DNA from: an uncultured Eubacterium sp.
GTDB taxonomy: Bacteria > Bacillota > Clostridia > Oscillospirales > Acutalibacteraceae
Assembly (NCBI GenBank): GCA_910577215.1
Contig: CAJTMQ010000022.1
Span: 7,501-24,870, forward strand
Length of the DNA stretch: 17,370 nt
Direction: 5' to 3'
Both the position numbers and the translations under genes were made by a program. Below the pieces are notes generated by a model. It was not told the origin of the DNA. It worked only from the letters and a program-made list of their open reading frames with translations, and did no database searches. Of the stretch, positions 1 to 5,667 are shown piece by piece; the stretch's first letter is position 1; each line of letters starts with the position of its first letter.

Positions 1-350
1 AGATTAATGATGAACTGAAAATCTACGGCAAGGCACAGGGTGCAAAGGTAAGCTTCTTTCAGTCCAATCACGAGGGAGAGATTATTGATGCCATTCACGA
101 AAGTCGTGATTTGTTTGACGGCGTTGTAATCAATGCCGGTGCGTATACTCATTATTCCTATGCCATTCGTGATGCCATAGAAGCAGTTCAGGAATATACA
201 CCTTTTGTGGAAGTTCATATGAGCAATATCCATGAACGGGAGGATTTCAGAAAAATATCCGTTATAACAGATGTGTGTGTGAAGCAGATTTGCGGTTACG
301 GTAAGGATAGTTACAAAATGGGTATTGATTTATTAATGGAAATATTATAA
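1..350 (+). CDS. aroQ: Type II 3-dehydroquinate dehydratase, 3' part (5' end outside window)
   Basis: This is the C-terminal part (about 115 residues) of the small dodecameric dehydratase that converts 3-dehydroquinate to 3-dehydroshikimate in the cytoplasmic shikimate pathway. The reading frame is open from base 3 to the TAA at 348-350. Family blocks seen in order are FFQSNHEGEIID, NAGAYTHYSYAIRDAI (substrate-binding Asn region) and VEVHMSNIHERE followed by FR; the His in VEVHMSN corresponds to the family's catalytic general acid. The N-terminal lid loop with the catalytic Tyr and Arg lies outside the window. The next gene, efp, begins 45 bases downstream on the same strand with its own GGAGG, so the two are probably co-transcribed. 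An aroQ-efp neighbourhood is familiar in Firmicutes, often with an Xaa-Pro peptidase gene between them; that gene is absent here. Confidence 0.93.
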   Translation, partial: INDELKIYGKAQGAKVSFFQSNHEGEIIDAIHESRDLFDGVVINAGAYTHYSYAIRDAIEAVQEYTPFVEVHMSNIHEREDFRKISVITDVCVKQICGYGKDSYKMGIDLLMEIL

Positions 351-395
351 AATAAACAGGTAAAAAACAATTAACTATTACGGAGGTATAATTTT

Positions 396-953
396 ATGGT
401 ATCAGCAGGTGATTTCAGAAACGGCGTAACTTTTGAAGAGGACGGCAACGTTCTTCAGGTTATCGAGTTTCAGCACGTTAAGCCTGGTAAGGGTGCTGCT
501 TTTGTTAGAACTAAAACTAAGAATGTAATTACAGGTGCGGTTACTGAAAAAAGCTATAATCCATCAGCAAAATTCCCAACAGCTTTTATCGAAAGAAAAG
601 AAATGGTTTACTCATACAGTGATGACGGTCTTTACTATTTTATGGATCAGGAAACCTTTGATATGGTTCCTGTTGCGGAAGCTGATTTAAGCGATAACTT
701 CAGATTTGTTAAGGAAAACGATGTTTGCCGCATCCTTTCATACAAGGGTAAGGTTTTCGGTGTTGAGCCGCCGACATTTGTTACACTTGAGGTTACAAAA
801 ACCGATCCCGGCTTCAAGGGCAATACAGCAACCAATACACTTAAGCCTGCAACACTTGAAACAGGCGCAGAAATCCGTGTTCCGCTCTTTATCAACGAGG
901 GAGATTCTATCCGCGTAGACACAAGAACTTGTGAATATATGGAAAGAGCATAA
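396..953 (+). CDS. efp: Translation elongation factor P
   Basis: The 185-residue product has the normal EF-P length and its three-domain layout. EF-P binds between the ribosomal P and E sites and relieves stalling at consecutive prolines. The N-terminal KOW-like domain carries the loop HVKPGKGAAF with Lys32 at its tip, the position that is post-translationally modified in many bacteria (Lys32 also in Bacillus subtilis). The OB-fold part includes YYFMDQETFD, and the C-terminal domain ends in the EF-P block GDSIRVDTRTCEYMERA. The ATG at 396 has GGAGG at 382-386 with good spacing. No modification gene is visible nearby, so the type of lysine modification cannot be inferred. It lies between aroQ and the CD1247-like gene, which starts 18 bases after the efp stop, so the three are likely one operon. 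Confidence 0.97.
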   Translation: MVSAGDFRNGVTFEEDGNVLQVIEFQHVKPGKGAAFVRTKTKNVITGAVTEKSYNPSAKFPTAFIERKEMVYSYSDDGLYYFMDQETFDMVPVAEADLSDNFRFVKENDVCRILSYKGKVFGVEPPTFVTLEVTKTDPGFKGNTATNTLKPATLETGAEIRVPLFINEGDSIRVDTRTCEYMERA

Positions 954-971
954 TTTAAAGGAGTAAATGAT

Positions 972-1376
972 ATGAATACTGTTGAAAGTCTTGGATACCT
1001 TAAGGGTTTATTAAATGGTCTTGGCATTGACGATGACAAAAAGGAAGCAAAGGTTTTCAAAGCAATCATTGAGGTGCTTGAAAACATTATTGATGACGTT
1101 GATGATGTTTATGAAGAAATTGACGCTGTTGAAGAGCAGGTTGATGCAATTGATGAGGATCTTGCTGATGTTGAAGCATTCCTTGATGATGATTGTGATT
1201 GCGGATGTGACTGCGATTGTGATTGTGACGATGAGTGTGAATATGAATTGGAATGTCCTTCCTGCGGCGAAACAATTGTTGTTGATGAATGCACAATTGA
1301 TGAAGGCGGCATTGAGTGCCCGTCCTGCGGCGAATATCTTGAATTTGAGATAGACGAAGATGAGGACGAGGAATAA
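972..1376 (+). CDS. Acidic Cys/Asp-rich protein with CD1247-type N-terminus and C-terminal zinc ribbon
   Basis: A 134-residue, very acidic protein of unknown function. Residues 1-72 are predicted helical/coiled-coil (VESLGYLKGLLNGLGI, then a Glu/Asp/Val/Ile heptad-like run) and resemble the N-terminal domain named after Clostridioides difficile CD1247, from memory of that family. Residues 75-89 hold seven cysteines alternating with Asp (75, 77, 79, 81, 83, 85, 89). Residues 95-119 form a probable zinc ribbon from two CPSCGE knuckles (Cys95/98 and Cys116/119), with an extra Cys107. The C-terminus is an acidic run. RBS AAAGGAG precedes the ATG with good spacing. It sits directly after efp and ends just before a strong terminator, so it is the last gene of that operon. 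The linkage to efp suggests a translation-related or redox/metal role, but this is inference. No signal peptide or membrane segment is seen. Confidence 0.85.
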   Translation: MNTVESLGYLKGLLNGLGIDDDKKEAKVFKAIIEVLENIIDDVDDVYEEIDAVEEQVDAIDEDLADVEAFLDDDCDCGCDCDCDCDDECEYELECPSCGETIVVDECTIDEGGIECPSCGEYLEFEIDEDEDEE

Positions 1377-1395
1377 TTAATTATCAGTTATTCGG

Positions 1396-1440
1396 AAAAG
1401 CGGTATGTAAAGTGAGATTGCTTTACATACCGCTTTTGTT
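1396..1440 (+). terminator. Rho-independent terminator of the aroQ-efp operon
   Basis: A perfect 17-bp inverted repeat (arms 1396-1412 and 1421-1437, AAAAGCGGTATGTAAAG and its complement) encloses an 8-base loop. It lies 19 bases after the stop codon of the preceding gene. The descending arm ends in TTTT and is followed by GTTGTTTTC. The A-run at the foot of the left arm means it can also stop transcripts coming from the other strand. Confidence 0.92.
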
Positions 1441-1458
1441 GTTTTCTGTAAAAAACAT

Positions 1459-1628
1459 AAAAAAATGCGCAGCATAAGCTACGCAAAAAAACACATGACT
1501 CCATTTGTCGCCAAACAAAGTTATCACATATCTTAGAAAAAGTACGTGCTATAGAGCCCGTGTTTTTATCAAAGATAAAAAACAGGACATACCTTTCCAA
1601 GAATACTTTTATATTAACTTTGTTTGGC
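1459..1628 (-). ncRNA. Candidate structured small RNA (rod-shaped, possibly 6S-like)
   Basis: A near-consensus promoter on the minus strand places transcription start at about base 1628. That is exactly the first base of a 14-bp inverted repeat (1615-1628 GCCAAACAAAGTTA pairing with 1510-1523). Inside it, 1604-1610 (AAAAGTA) pairs with 1538-1544. An apical stem closes at 1563-1570/1574-1581 (GATAAAAA arms, AAA loop) and can extend through bulges to CCTG/CGGG on either side. The unpaired region between the middle and apical stems is large and asymmetric. After the closing stem come two hairpins each followed by a U-run (1491-1508 and 1466-1485), giving transcripts of about 144 or 170 nt. A long rod with a central bubble and paired 5'/3' ends is the architecture of 6S RNA, but I cannot align it to that family, and the rod (119 nt) is shorter than usual. 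It is not SRP RNA: no GGAA tetraloop or SRP core is present. Confidence 0.6.
1466..1508 (-). terminator. Tandem terminator-like hairpins at the 3' end of the small RNA
   Basis: Read on the minus strand, the first hairpin is ACA-A-ATG/GAGT/CAT-G-TGT (1491-1508, one A·G mismatch), followed by seven T. The second is 1466-1485 (TGCGTAGC/TTAT/GCTGCGCA, one mismatch), followed by seven T at 1459-1465. Both orientations favour termination of minus-strand transcripts; on the plus strand the hairpins are followed by A-runs. Confidence 0.7.
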
Positions 1629-1634
1629 ATTTTC

Positions 1635-1663
1635 AGTATATCATTTGAAGTTTGCTTAGTCAA
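1635..1663 (-). promoter_or_regulatory. Sigma-A type promoter of the small RNA
   Basis: On the minus strand, TTGACT (1663-1658), a 17-base spacer and TATACT (1640-1635) match the housekeeping consensus in 10 of 12 positions. The start point predicted from the -10 box is about 1628, which coincides with the first base of the RNA's closing stem. This independent agreement is the main argument that the RNA is real. Confidence 0.75.
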
Positions 1664-1735
1664 CATCATTTTCCTTTCGTTTGTTCATTATGTATTCGGA
1701 ATAAATTTTACTCGTCGGATTTTTTTTGAAAAAAG

Positions 1736-1760
1736 AAGGGCGGTAATTTCCGCCCTTTTT
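1736..1760 (-). terminator. Terminator of the ypeB-lipoprotein unit (bidirectional)
   Basis: Arms 1736-1743 (AAGGGCGG) and 1750-1757 (CCGCCCTT) form an 8-bp GC-rich stem with a 6-base loop. On the minus strand, downstream of the lipoprotein stop, the stem is followed by a C/T-rich tract and then a run of T. On the plus strand it is followed by TTTTG, so it may work in both directions. Confidence 0.85.
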
Positions 1761-1773
1761 GTTTATCGGGAGT

Positions 1774-2067
1774 TTATCCCAATGCGTCTTTGACTGCATC
1801 TCCTACATCGCTTACTGCATCACCGGCACCGTCTGCTGCATCGCCTGCAGCATTACCTAAATCGGAAGCTGCTTCGCTGACATTATCGCCAACATCAGAC
1901 ATACCTTCCTCAAGGTTATTGGTTGTGTTGTTATTATTTGTTGTAGTGCTTGTTGTGGTATTTCGCAATGTTGTGGTTGTTGTAGAATTGTTATTTCTGC
2001 CGCAGCCAACAAAGATTGCAGCAAGAACTGCGAATGCAAGTGCAAAAACTATGATTTTGGTTTTCAT
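1774..2067 (-). CDS. Very small predicted lipoprotein with an Asn/Thr linker and Asp/Ala/Gly repeats
   Basis: I do not recognise a named family. The product is 97 residues from the ATG at 2067; an ATG two codons earlier (2073) is too close to the AAGGAAG ribosome binding site, whereas 2067 is well spaced. Residues 1-22 form a lipoprotein signal peptide (Lys-rich start, hydrophobic core, lipobox IFVGC with Cys22). Residues 23-50 are a low-complexity Thr/Asn linker. The remainder repeats motifs such as GDAV, SDVGDAV and AASDLG every 7-11 residues, giving a probable amphipathic, Gly/Ala-faced helix with an acidic side. It lies 57 bases downstream of ypeB on the same strand and before a terminator, so it is probably co-transcribed and exposed on the outer face of a membrane. 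In some Bacillus species a YhcN/YlaJ-type spore lipoprotein is linked to sleB-ypeB. The position is comparable, but I see no sequence signature proving membership. Confidence 0.8.
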   Translation of the reverse strand: MKTKIIVFALAFAVLAAIFVGCGRNNNSTTTTTLRNTTTSTTTNNNNTTNNLEEGMSDVGDNVSEAASDLGNAAGDAADGAGDAVSDVGDAVKDALG

Positions 2068-2130
2068 AATCATTACTTCCTTTCTGTTATATTATTATCG
2101 CTTATATTTTTATTATTCAATTTAATTTAC

Positions 2131-3462
2131 TTATTTTGTTAGTGTTCCGTTATCCGAATAAAGAAGCATAAGAATGTTTTCCTCTTCACCTGTTTCGGTG
2201 TTGATATAAATTAAAACTTCATCACCTGCAGCTCTGTTTCTGCAGTGGAATTCCATACAGCCTGCTTCCGTGCCGTTCTTTTTGGGGATAACACAAAGCT
2301 TTGATGAAAGCACTTCAACATGGCTTGAAAGCTTGTTTGTTAAATCATTTTCGGAAATGTTAACTGCAAAGCTTTGCCTTTGCTGATGATTTGTAAGATA
2401 GCCACACGCTTCAAGAGAATAAACCTTTCCGTCAGAAAGTGAAATTCCAACCTTAATTAAATCTGAATAATATACAACTCCGCCCTCACTGTAAGCAAAA
2501 TTAACGATACAGATGTTATTTTCAACAGCATAGTAGGTTTCGGTCATATTGTTGTATCCAAGTCGCTTCAGATAAGCCGCAGCTATATTAACGGCATTTT
2601 CCTGTGTGATAGTCTGTGTTTTAACAGTGCTTGATCCAAGAATATATGCAATATATCCACCGTTTTTTGTAACGGCTACATTGAAGCCGTCCATCGTGTA
2701 GTTATAGCAGGGAATAGTTCCGTTCTCATCACCTGAATAAGTCAGTTTGTCTGCAGTGGTGTAAAGTGCCTTGGCGGCTTCTTTAATGCATTCATCCTTG
2801 CTGAGTTCCTGTGCATTTTTAGTAACAGCAGGCTCTTTATTTAAAACCGCATCAGCAAACGGACCGTCATAAAGCAAGGTGGGGTAATCTGAAAATGTGT
2901 CCTCAGCCTGTGTGAAATCAAGCGAAAGTGAAGATACTTTCATTCCTGAATTTTTGCTTTTAATTTCATTATCTGTGATTTCTCCGCCGCCTGCACACTT
3001 GGTTACCATGTCATTTACGCAATTTGAATAGGCTTTTGCAAATTCAAGAAGCTTTTGCATGTTTTCGTATTCCTCATCACTGATTTCAGTTCCGCTTTTT
3101 GTTTTACTTGAAAGGTATCCTGCGTAGTCGGCTGCCTGACTCAAAAATTTGTATGCTCCGCTAAGATTCATCTGTTCGATAGGCAGATGGGAAAGTGCAT
3201 TTTTGGCAGTGTTGCATTCGGAATATAGATCTTCCGAAAGGTTTGCCATCATAGTGGGAGTAGTGGCATAGCCGCTTTTTGTTAAATTGGTTTCAATAGA
3301 ATCAAGGCATTCTGATAATTCCGTAAGGCTTTGCTGATAAGCTGCTTCAAGTCTGGCTTTGTAATTTGCACTGTTATTGTTTCCGATAACTGCATATGCA
3401 GCAAGAACGGCAACAATGCATACAGCGTAGGAAAAAAGCCTGATAATACTACGATTTGTCAT
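2131..3462 (-). CDS. ypeB: Spore germination protein YpeB
   Basis: YpeB is a spore inner-membrane-associated protein needed for the cortex-lytic enzyme SleB to accumulate and stay regulated. The 443-residue product matches the family's usual length of about 450. Residues about 8-27 form an N-terminal membrane anchor (RLFSYAVCIVAVLAAYAVIG). Residues 30-180 are a helical domain (YQQSLTELSECLDSIETNL, NLSEDLYSECNTAKNALSHL). The C-terminal half carries PepSY-like repeats, recognisable from GFNVAVTKNGGYIAYILGSS and ITQENAVNIAAAYLKRLGY. The start is the ATG at 3460-3462, 9 bases after GGAGG (3472-3476); the longer frame opens with a TTG that abuts that GGAGG and is unlikely. The usual upstream partner sleB is absent: the gene is divergent from proB. 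Expression is probably forespore-specific (sigma-G), with only a weak promoter match visible. Confidence 0.9.
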   Translation of the reverse strand: MTNRSIIRLFSYAVCIVAVLAAYAVIGNNNSANYKARLEAAYQQSLTELSECLDSIETNLTKSGYATTPTMMANLSEDLYSECNTAKNALSHLPIEQMNLSGAYKFLSQAADYAGYLSSKTKSGTEISDEEYENMQKLLEFAKAYSNCVNDMVTKCAGGGEITDNEIKSKNSGMKVSSLSLDFTQAEDTFSDYPTLLYDGPFADAVLNKEPAVTKNAQELSKDECIKEAAKALYTTADKLTYSGDENGTIPCYNYTMDGFNVAVTKNGGYIAYILGSSTVKTQTITQENAVNIAAAYLKRLGYNNMTETYYAVENNICIVNFAYSEGGVVYYSDLIKVGISLSDGKVYSLEACGYLTNHQQRQSFAVNISENDLTNKLSSHVEVLSSKLCVIPKKNGTEAGCMEFHCRNRAAGDEVLIYINTETGEEENILMLLYSDNGTLTK

Positions 3463-3481
3463 ATGTTTCAACCTCCGATTG

Positions 3482-3511
3482 TATTTTTACCCCAAAATAC
3501 TAAAAACATAC
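3482..3511 (-). promoter_or_regulatory. Possible forespore (sigma-G/F-like) promoter for ypeB
   Basis: On the minus strand GTATG (3511-3507) fits the sigma-G -35 pattern GHATR. After 18 bases, AAAAATA (3488-3482) fits 4 of the 5 fixed positions of the -10 pattern mATnnTA. Position and orientation suit ypeB, and sleB-ypeB is sigma-G controlled in Bacillus. The region is AT-rich, so a chance match is quite possible. Confidence 0.3.
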
Positions 3512-3520
3512 AAAAAAGCC

Positions 3521-3549
3521 TTTAAAAGGTGAAACAATTTTGATATAAT
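3521..3549 (+). promoter_or_regulatory. Promoter of proBA
   Basis: TATAAT (3544-3549) is preceded by TGA, giving an extended -10 element (TGnTATAAT). A partial -35 box TTTAAA (3521-3526) lies 17 bases upstream. Predicted start is near 3556, leaving a short leader of about 24 bases before the proB ATG and no room for a T-box. Confidence 0.65.
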
Positions 3550-3579
3550 ATTATTAATTATATAATTGGGGTACTTTTG

Positions 3580-4368
3580 ATGTTTGTAAAAAAAGATAAA
3601 AACAGAATAGTTGTTAAGGTTGGAACGTCAACATTAACACATAATACAGGAAAAACGAATATTGCAAGAATTGCAAAGCTTGCTTCCGTTCTTTCTGATT
3701 TAAAAAATGAAGGGCATGAGGTTATACTTGTATCTTCAGGTGCTATCGGTGTAGGAACAGGAAAGCTCAGATTGCCTGAAAGGCCTGCTACCACAAAAGG
3801 GCTTCAGGCAGCAGCGGCTGTTGGACAGTGCGAGCTTATGTTTTTGTATGACAAGCTCTTTTCCGAATACGGTGTTGTTGTAAGTCAGCTGCTTTTTACA
3901 TCGGACGAGCTTAATCATGAAGAAAGCAAAAAACATCTTGTTGATACCTTTAACCAGCTTTTAGAATATGATTGTTTACCGATAGTTAATGAGAATGACT
4001 CAATATCCGTTGAAGAGCTTTTAAATGGTGACAATGATTGCCTTTCTGCAAGAGTTGCGGAAATAACAGCCTCCGACTTGCTTATACTGTTAACCGATAC
4101 AGATGGTTTGTATGACAGCAATCCTGCTGAAAATCCGAATGCAGCGCTTATTGAAAGTGTTGAAGAAATCAACGATGAAATCCGCTCTATTGCAGGCGGT
4201 GCAAGCAAAAAGGGAACAGGCGGTTTCATAACAAAGGTAAAGGCGGCGGAAATTGCAACCTCGGCAGGAATTCCTGTTGTTATTATGAATGGTGCAAAGC
4301 CTACTGATATATATAAGGTATTGGACGGAAAGTCTATAGGAACATTTTTTAAGGCGGTTGAACAATGA
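3580..4368 (+). CDS. proB: Glutamate 5-kinase (short form without PUA domain)
   Basis: ProB phosphorylates glutamate to gamma-glutamyl phosphate using ATP, the first and usually proline-inhibited step of proline synthesis. The 262-residue product is an amino-acid-kinase fold with RIVVKVGTSTLT at the N-terminus, VILVSSGAIGVG, AAAVGQCELM, VNENDSIS, ASDLLILLTDTDGLYDSNP and the Gly-rich GTGGFITKVKAAEIA. It ends soon after the kinase domain, so it lacks the C-terminal PUA domain found in the roughly 370-residue E. coli-type enzyme. The start is the ATG at 3580; the TTG just before it (3577) is the longer frame's start but less likely. The ribosome binding site is only a GGGG at about 3568-3571. 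Its TGA overlaps the proA ATG (ATGA at 4365-4368), which indicates translational coupling, a fitting arrangement because the labile acyl phosphate is passed from ProB to ProA. Confidence 0.95.
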   Translation: MFVKKDKNRIVVKVGTSTLTHNTGKTNIARIAKLASVLSDLKNEGHEVILVSSGAIGVGTGKLRLPERPATTKGLQAAAAVGQCELMFLYDKLFSEYGVVVSQLLFTSDELNHEESKKHLVDTFNQLLEYDCLPIVNENDSISVEELLNGDNDCLSARVAEITASDLLILLTDTDGLYDSNPAENPNAALIESVEEINDEIRSIAGGASKKGTGGFITKVKAAEIATSAGIPVVIMNGAKPTDIYKVLDGKSIGTFFKAVEQ

Positions 4369-5600
4369 TTACTTTGGGAAAAAAAGCATTAGAAGCAAAG
4401 GATTTTCTTGCTTCCGTAACTGAAAAACAGAAAAATAATGCACTTCTTGCAATTGCTTCGGCATTAAGAAGCAACAGTAAAACAATTATTGAAGAAAATA
4501 TAAAGGATTTGGAAAACGGCAGAAAAGCAGGGCTTAATGAAGGCTTGCTTGACAGACTCATGCTTGATGAGTCCCGTATTAACGGTATTGCAGACAGTGT
4601 GGAAAATGTTGTTAATCTGCCTGATCCGTGCGGGGAAGTTATTGATGAAATCGAAAGATCGAACGGTCTGTTAATCAAAAAGGTTACAGTGCCTATCGGT
4701 GTGATCGGCATTATTTATGAGGCACGCCCGAATGTTACCGCAGATGCAGCAGTACTTTGCCTTAAAAGCTCAAATGCAGTTATTCTCCGCGGCGGAAAGG
4801 AAGCAATAAATTCAAACATTGCAATTGCATCTGTTATGCGCAGTGCGATTAAATCCTGCGGATTTGACGAAAACTGTATTCAGCTTGTTACGGATACATC
4901 AAGAAATTCAGCAAATGAAATGATGAAAATGAATGAATATCTTGACTGTCTTATACCAAGGGGCGGAAAAAATCTTATCAAATCCGTTGTTGAAAATTCT
5001 ACCGTACCTGTTATTGAAACAGGCTCGGGAAACTGCCATATCTATGTTGATGATGCTGCGGATATTAATATGGCGGCAAATATCATTTTTAATGCAAAAA
5101 CGCAGCGTATAGGAGTTTGCAATACCTGTGAAAGTCTTGTTATTCATTCGGCAATAATAAATAATGCAATGCCTGAAATTAAAAAATTGCTTGATACAAA
5201 AAATGTTGAAATCCGCGGAGATGAACGTGCAATGCTTGCAGCAGACGGAATCCTTCCTGCAAGTGATGCGGATTTTGCAACAGAATATCTTGATTATATT
5301 ATTAGTATAAAAACTGTAGATACTCTTGATGAGGCTATCAGGCATATCAATAAAAATTCAACCCGCCACAGCGAAGCAATAATTACCGATAATAACGAGC
5401 ATGCAAAGGAATTTTTACAGCGTGTTGATTCTTCATCTGTTTATGTTAATGCTTCAACAAGGTTTACGGACGGCGGAGAATTCGGGCTTGGTGCCGAAAT
5501 AGGGATTTCAACCCAAAAGCTCCACGCAAGAGGACCTATGGGACTTCGTGAGCTTACAACTACCAAATATCTTGTTTTCGGAAACGGACAGACAAGATAG
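4365..5600 (+). CDS. proA: Gamma-glutamyl phosphate reductase
   Basis: ProA reduces gamma-glutamyl phosphate with NADPH to glutamate 5-semialdehyde, which cyclises to pyrroline-5-carboxylate for ProC. The 411 residues match the family's usual length. The aldehyde-dehydrogenase-like fold is shown by VPIGVIGIIYEARPN and CLKSSNAVILRGGKEA (cofactor region), LIPRGGKNLIKSVVE, ETGSGNCHIYVDDAAD, and the catalytic cysteine Cys255 in VCNTCESLVIH. The C-terminal block VNASTRFTDGGEFGLGAEIG is complete. It overlaps proB by 4 bases. No proC is in the window. Downstream there is no strong terminator: only a weak hairpin at the 3' end of the gene and overlapping TATAAT boxes, so some read-through to the flippase gene is possible. 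Confidence 0.96.
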   Translation: MITLGKKALEAKDFLASVTEKQKNNALLAIASALRSNSKTIIEENIKDLENGRKAGLNEGLLDRLMLDESRINGIADSVENVVNLPDPCGEVIDEIERSNGLLIKKVTVPIGVIGIIYEARPNVTADAAVLCLKSSNAVILRGGKEAINSNIAIASVMRSAIKSCGFDENCIQLVTDTSRNSANEMMKMNEYLDCLIPRGGKNLIKSVVENSTVPVIETGSGNCHIYVDDAADINMAANIIFNAKTQRIGVCNTCESLVIHSAIINNAMPEIKKLLDTKNVEIRGDERAMLAADGILPASDADFATEYLDYIISIKTVDTLDEAIRHINKNSTRHSEAIITDNNEHAKEFLQRVDSSSVYVNASTRFTDGGEFGLGAEIGISTQKLHARGPMGLRELTTTKYLVFGNGQTR

Positions 5601-5614
5601 TTTTATAATATAAT
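5585..5614 (+). promoter_or_regulatory. Possible promoter for the flippase gene
   Basis: Two overlapping TATAAT boxes (5604-5609 and 5609-5614) follow the proA stop codon. The second has CGGACA (5585-5590, matching the GACA half of the -35 consensus) 18 bases upstream, inside the last proA codons. The -35 is weak and the region AT-rich, so this is tentative. Confidence 0.35.
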
Positions 5615-5667
5615 GTTTTTAATTTTGCTTTGTAAATAATAATACCTTGCAAAATATAGGTGAATAG

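Noticed and set aside
647..1087. 146-codon minus-strand frame over efp
   Set aside because: It is a shadow of EF-P and the following gene; Ser/Thr/Leu-rich with no recognisable motif.
1190..1235. Short tandem repeat of GATTGTGATTG type, CRISPR-like at first sight
   Set aside because: It is the codon repeat for the Asp-Cys run in the CD1247-like protein; there are no spacers of regular length.
1549..1590. A 13-codon frame inside the small RNA (starting MSCFLSLIK) after GGAAAGG
   Set aside because: The spacing to the purine-rich site is too short, the frame is buried in the apical stem, and so short a frame is expected by chance. It would matter only if relatives keep it.
1459..1628. Identification of the small RNA as SRP RNA, tmRNA or RNase P RNA
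   Set aside because: The conserved SRP apical GGAA loop and asymmetric core, the tmRNA alanine acceptor end and the P4 core of RNase P are all absent.
1388..1669. 93-codon open frame on the minus strand with a good-looking AAAGGAAA site
   Set aside because: It runs through the promoter, the paired arms and both terminator hairpins of the small RNA. The composition (Phe/Lys/Cys/Arg-rich) looks non-coding and no family is recognisable.
3513..3530. Palindrome GCCTTTAAAAGG-like next to an A-run between ypeB and proB
   Set aside because: The arms leave almost no loop, so it cannot form a normal terminator hairpin, and neither flanking gene ends there.
4908..5345. 145-codon minus-strand frame inside proA
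   Set aside because: It lies wholly antisense to a well-conserved gene and has a Cys/Ile/Phe-rich composition typical of shadow frames.
5569..5605. Possible terminator at the 3' end of proA (ATCTTGT/ACAAGAT stem followed by AGTTTTATAAT)
   Set aside because: The stem is AT-rich with a 16-base interior and lies within the coding region, and the following tract is broken by purines. It is too weak to call.
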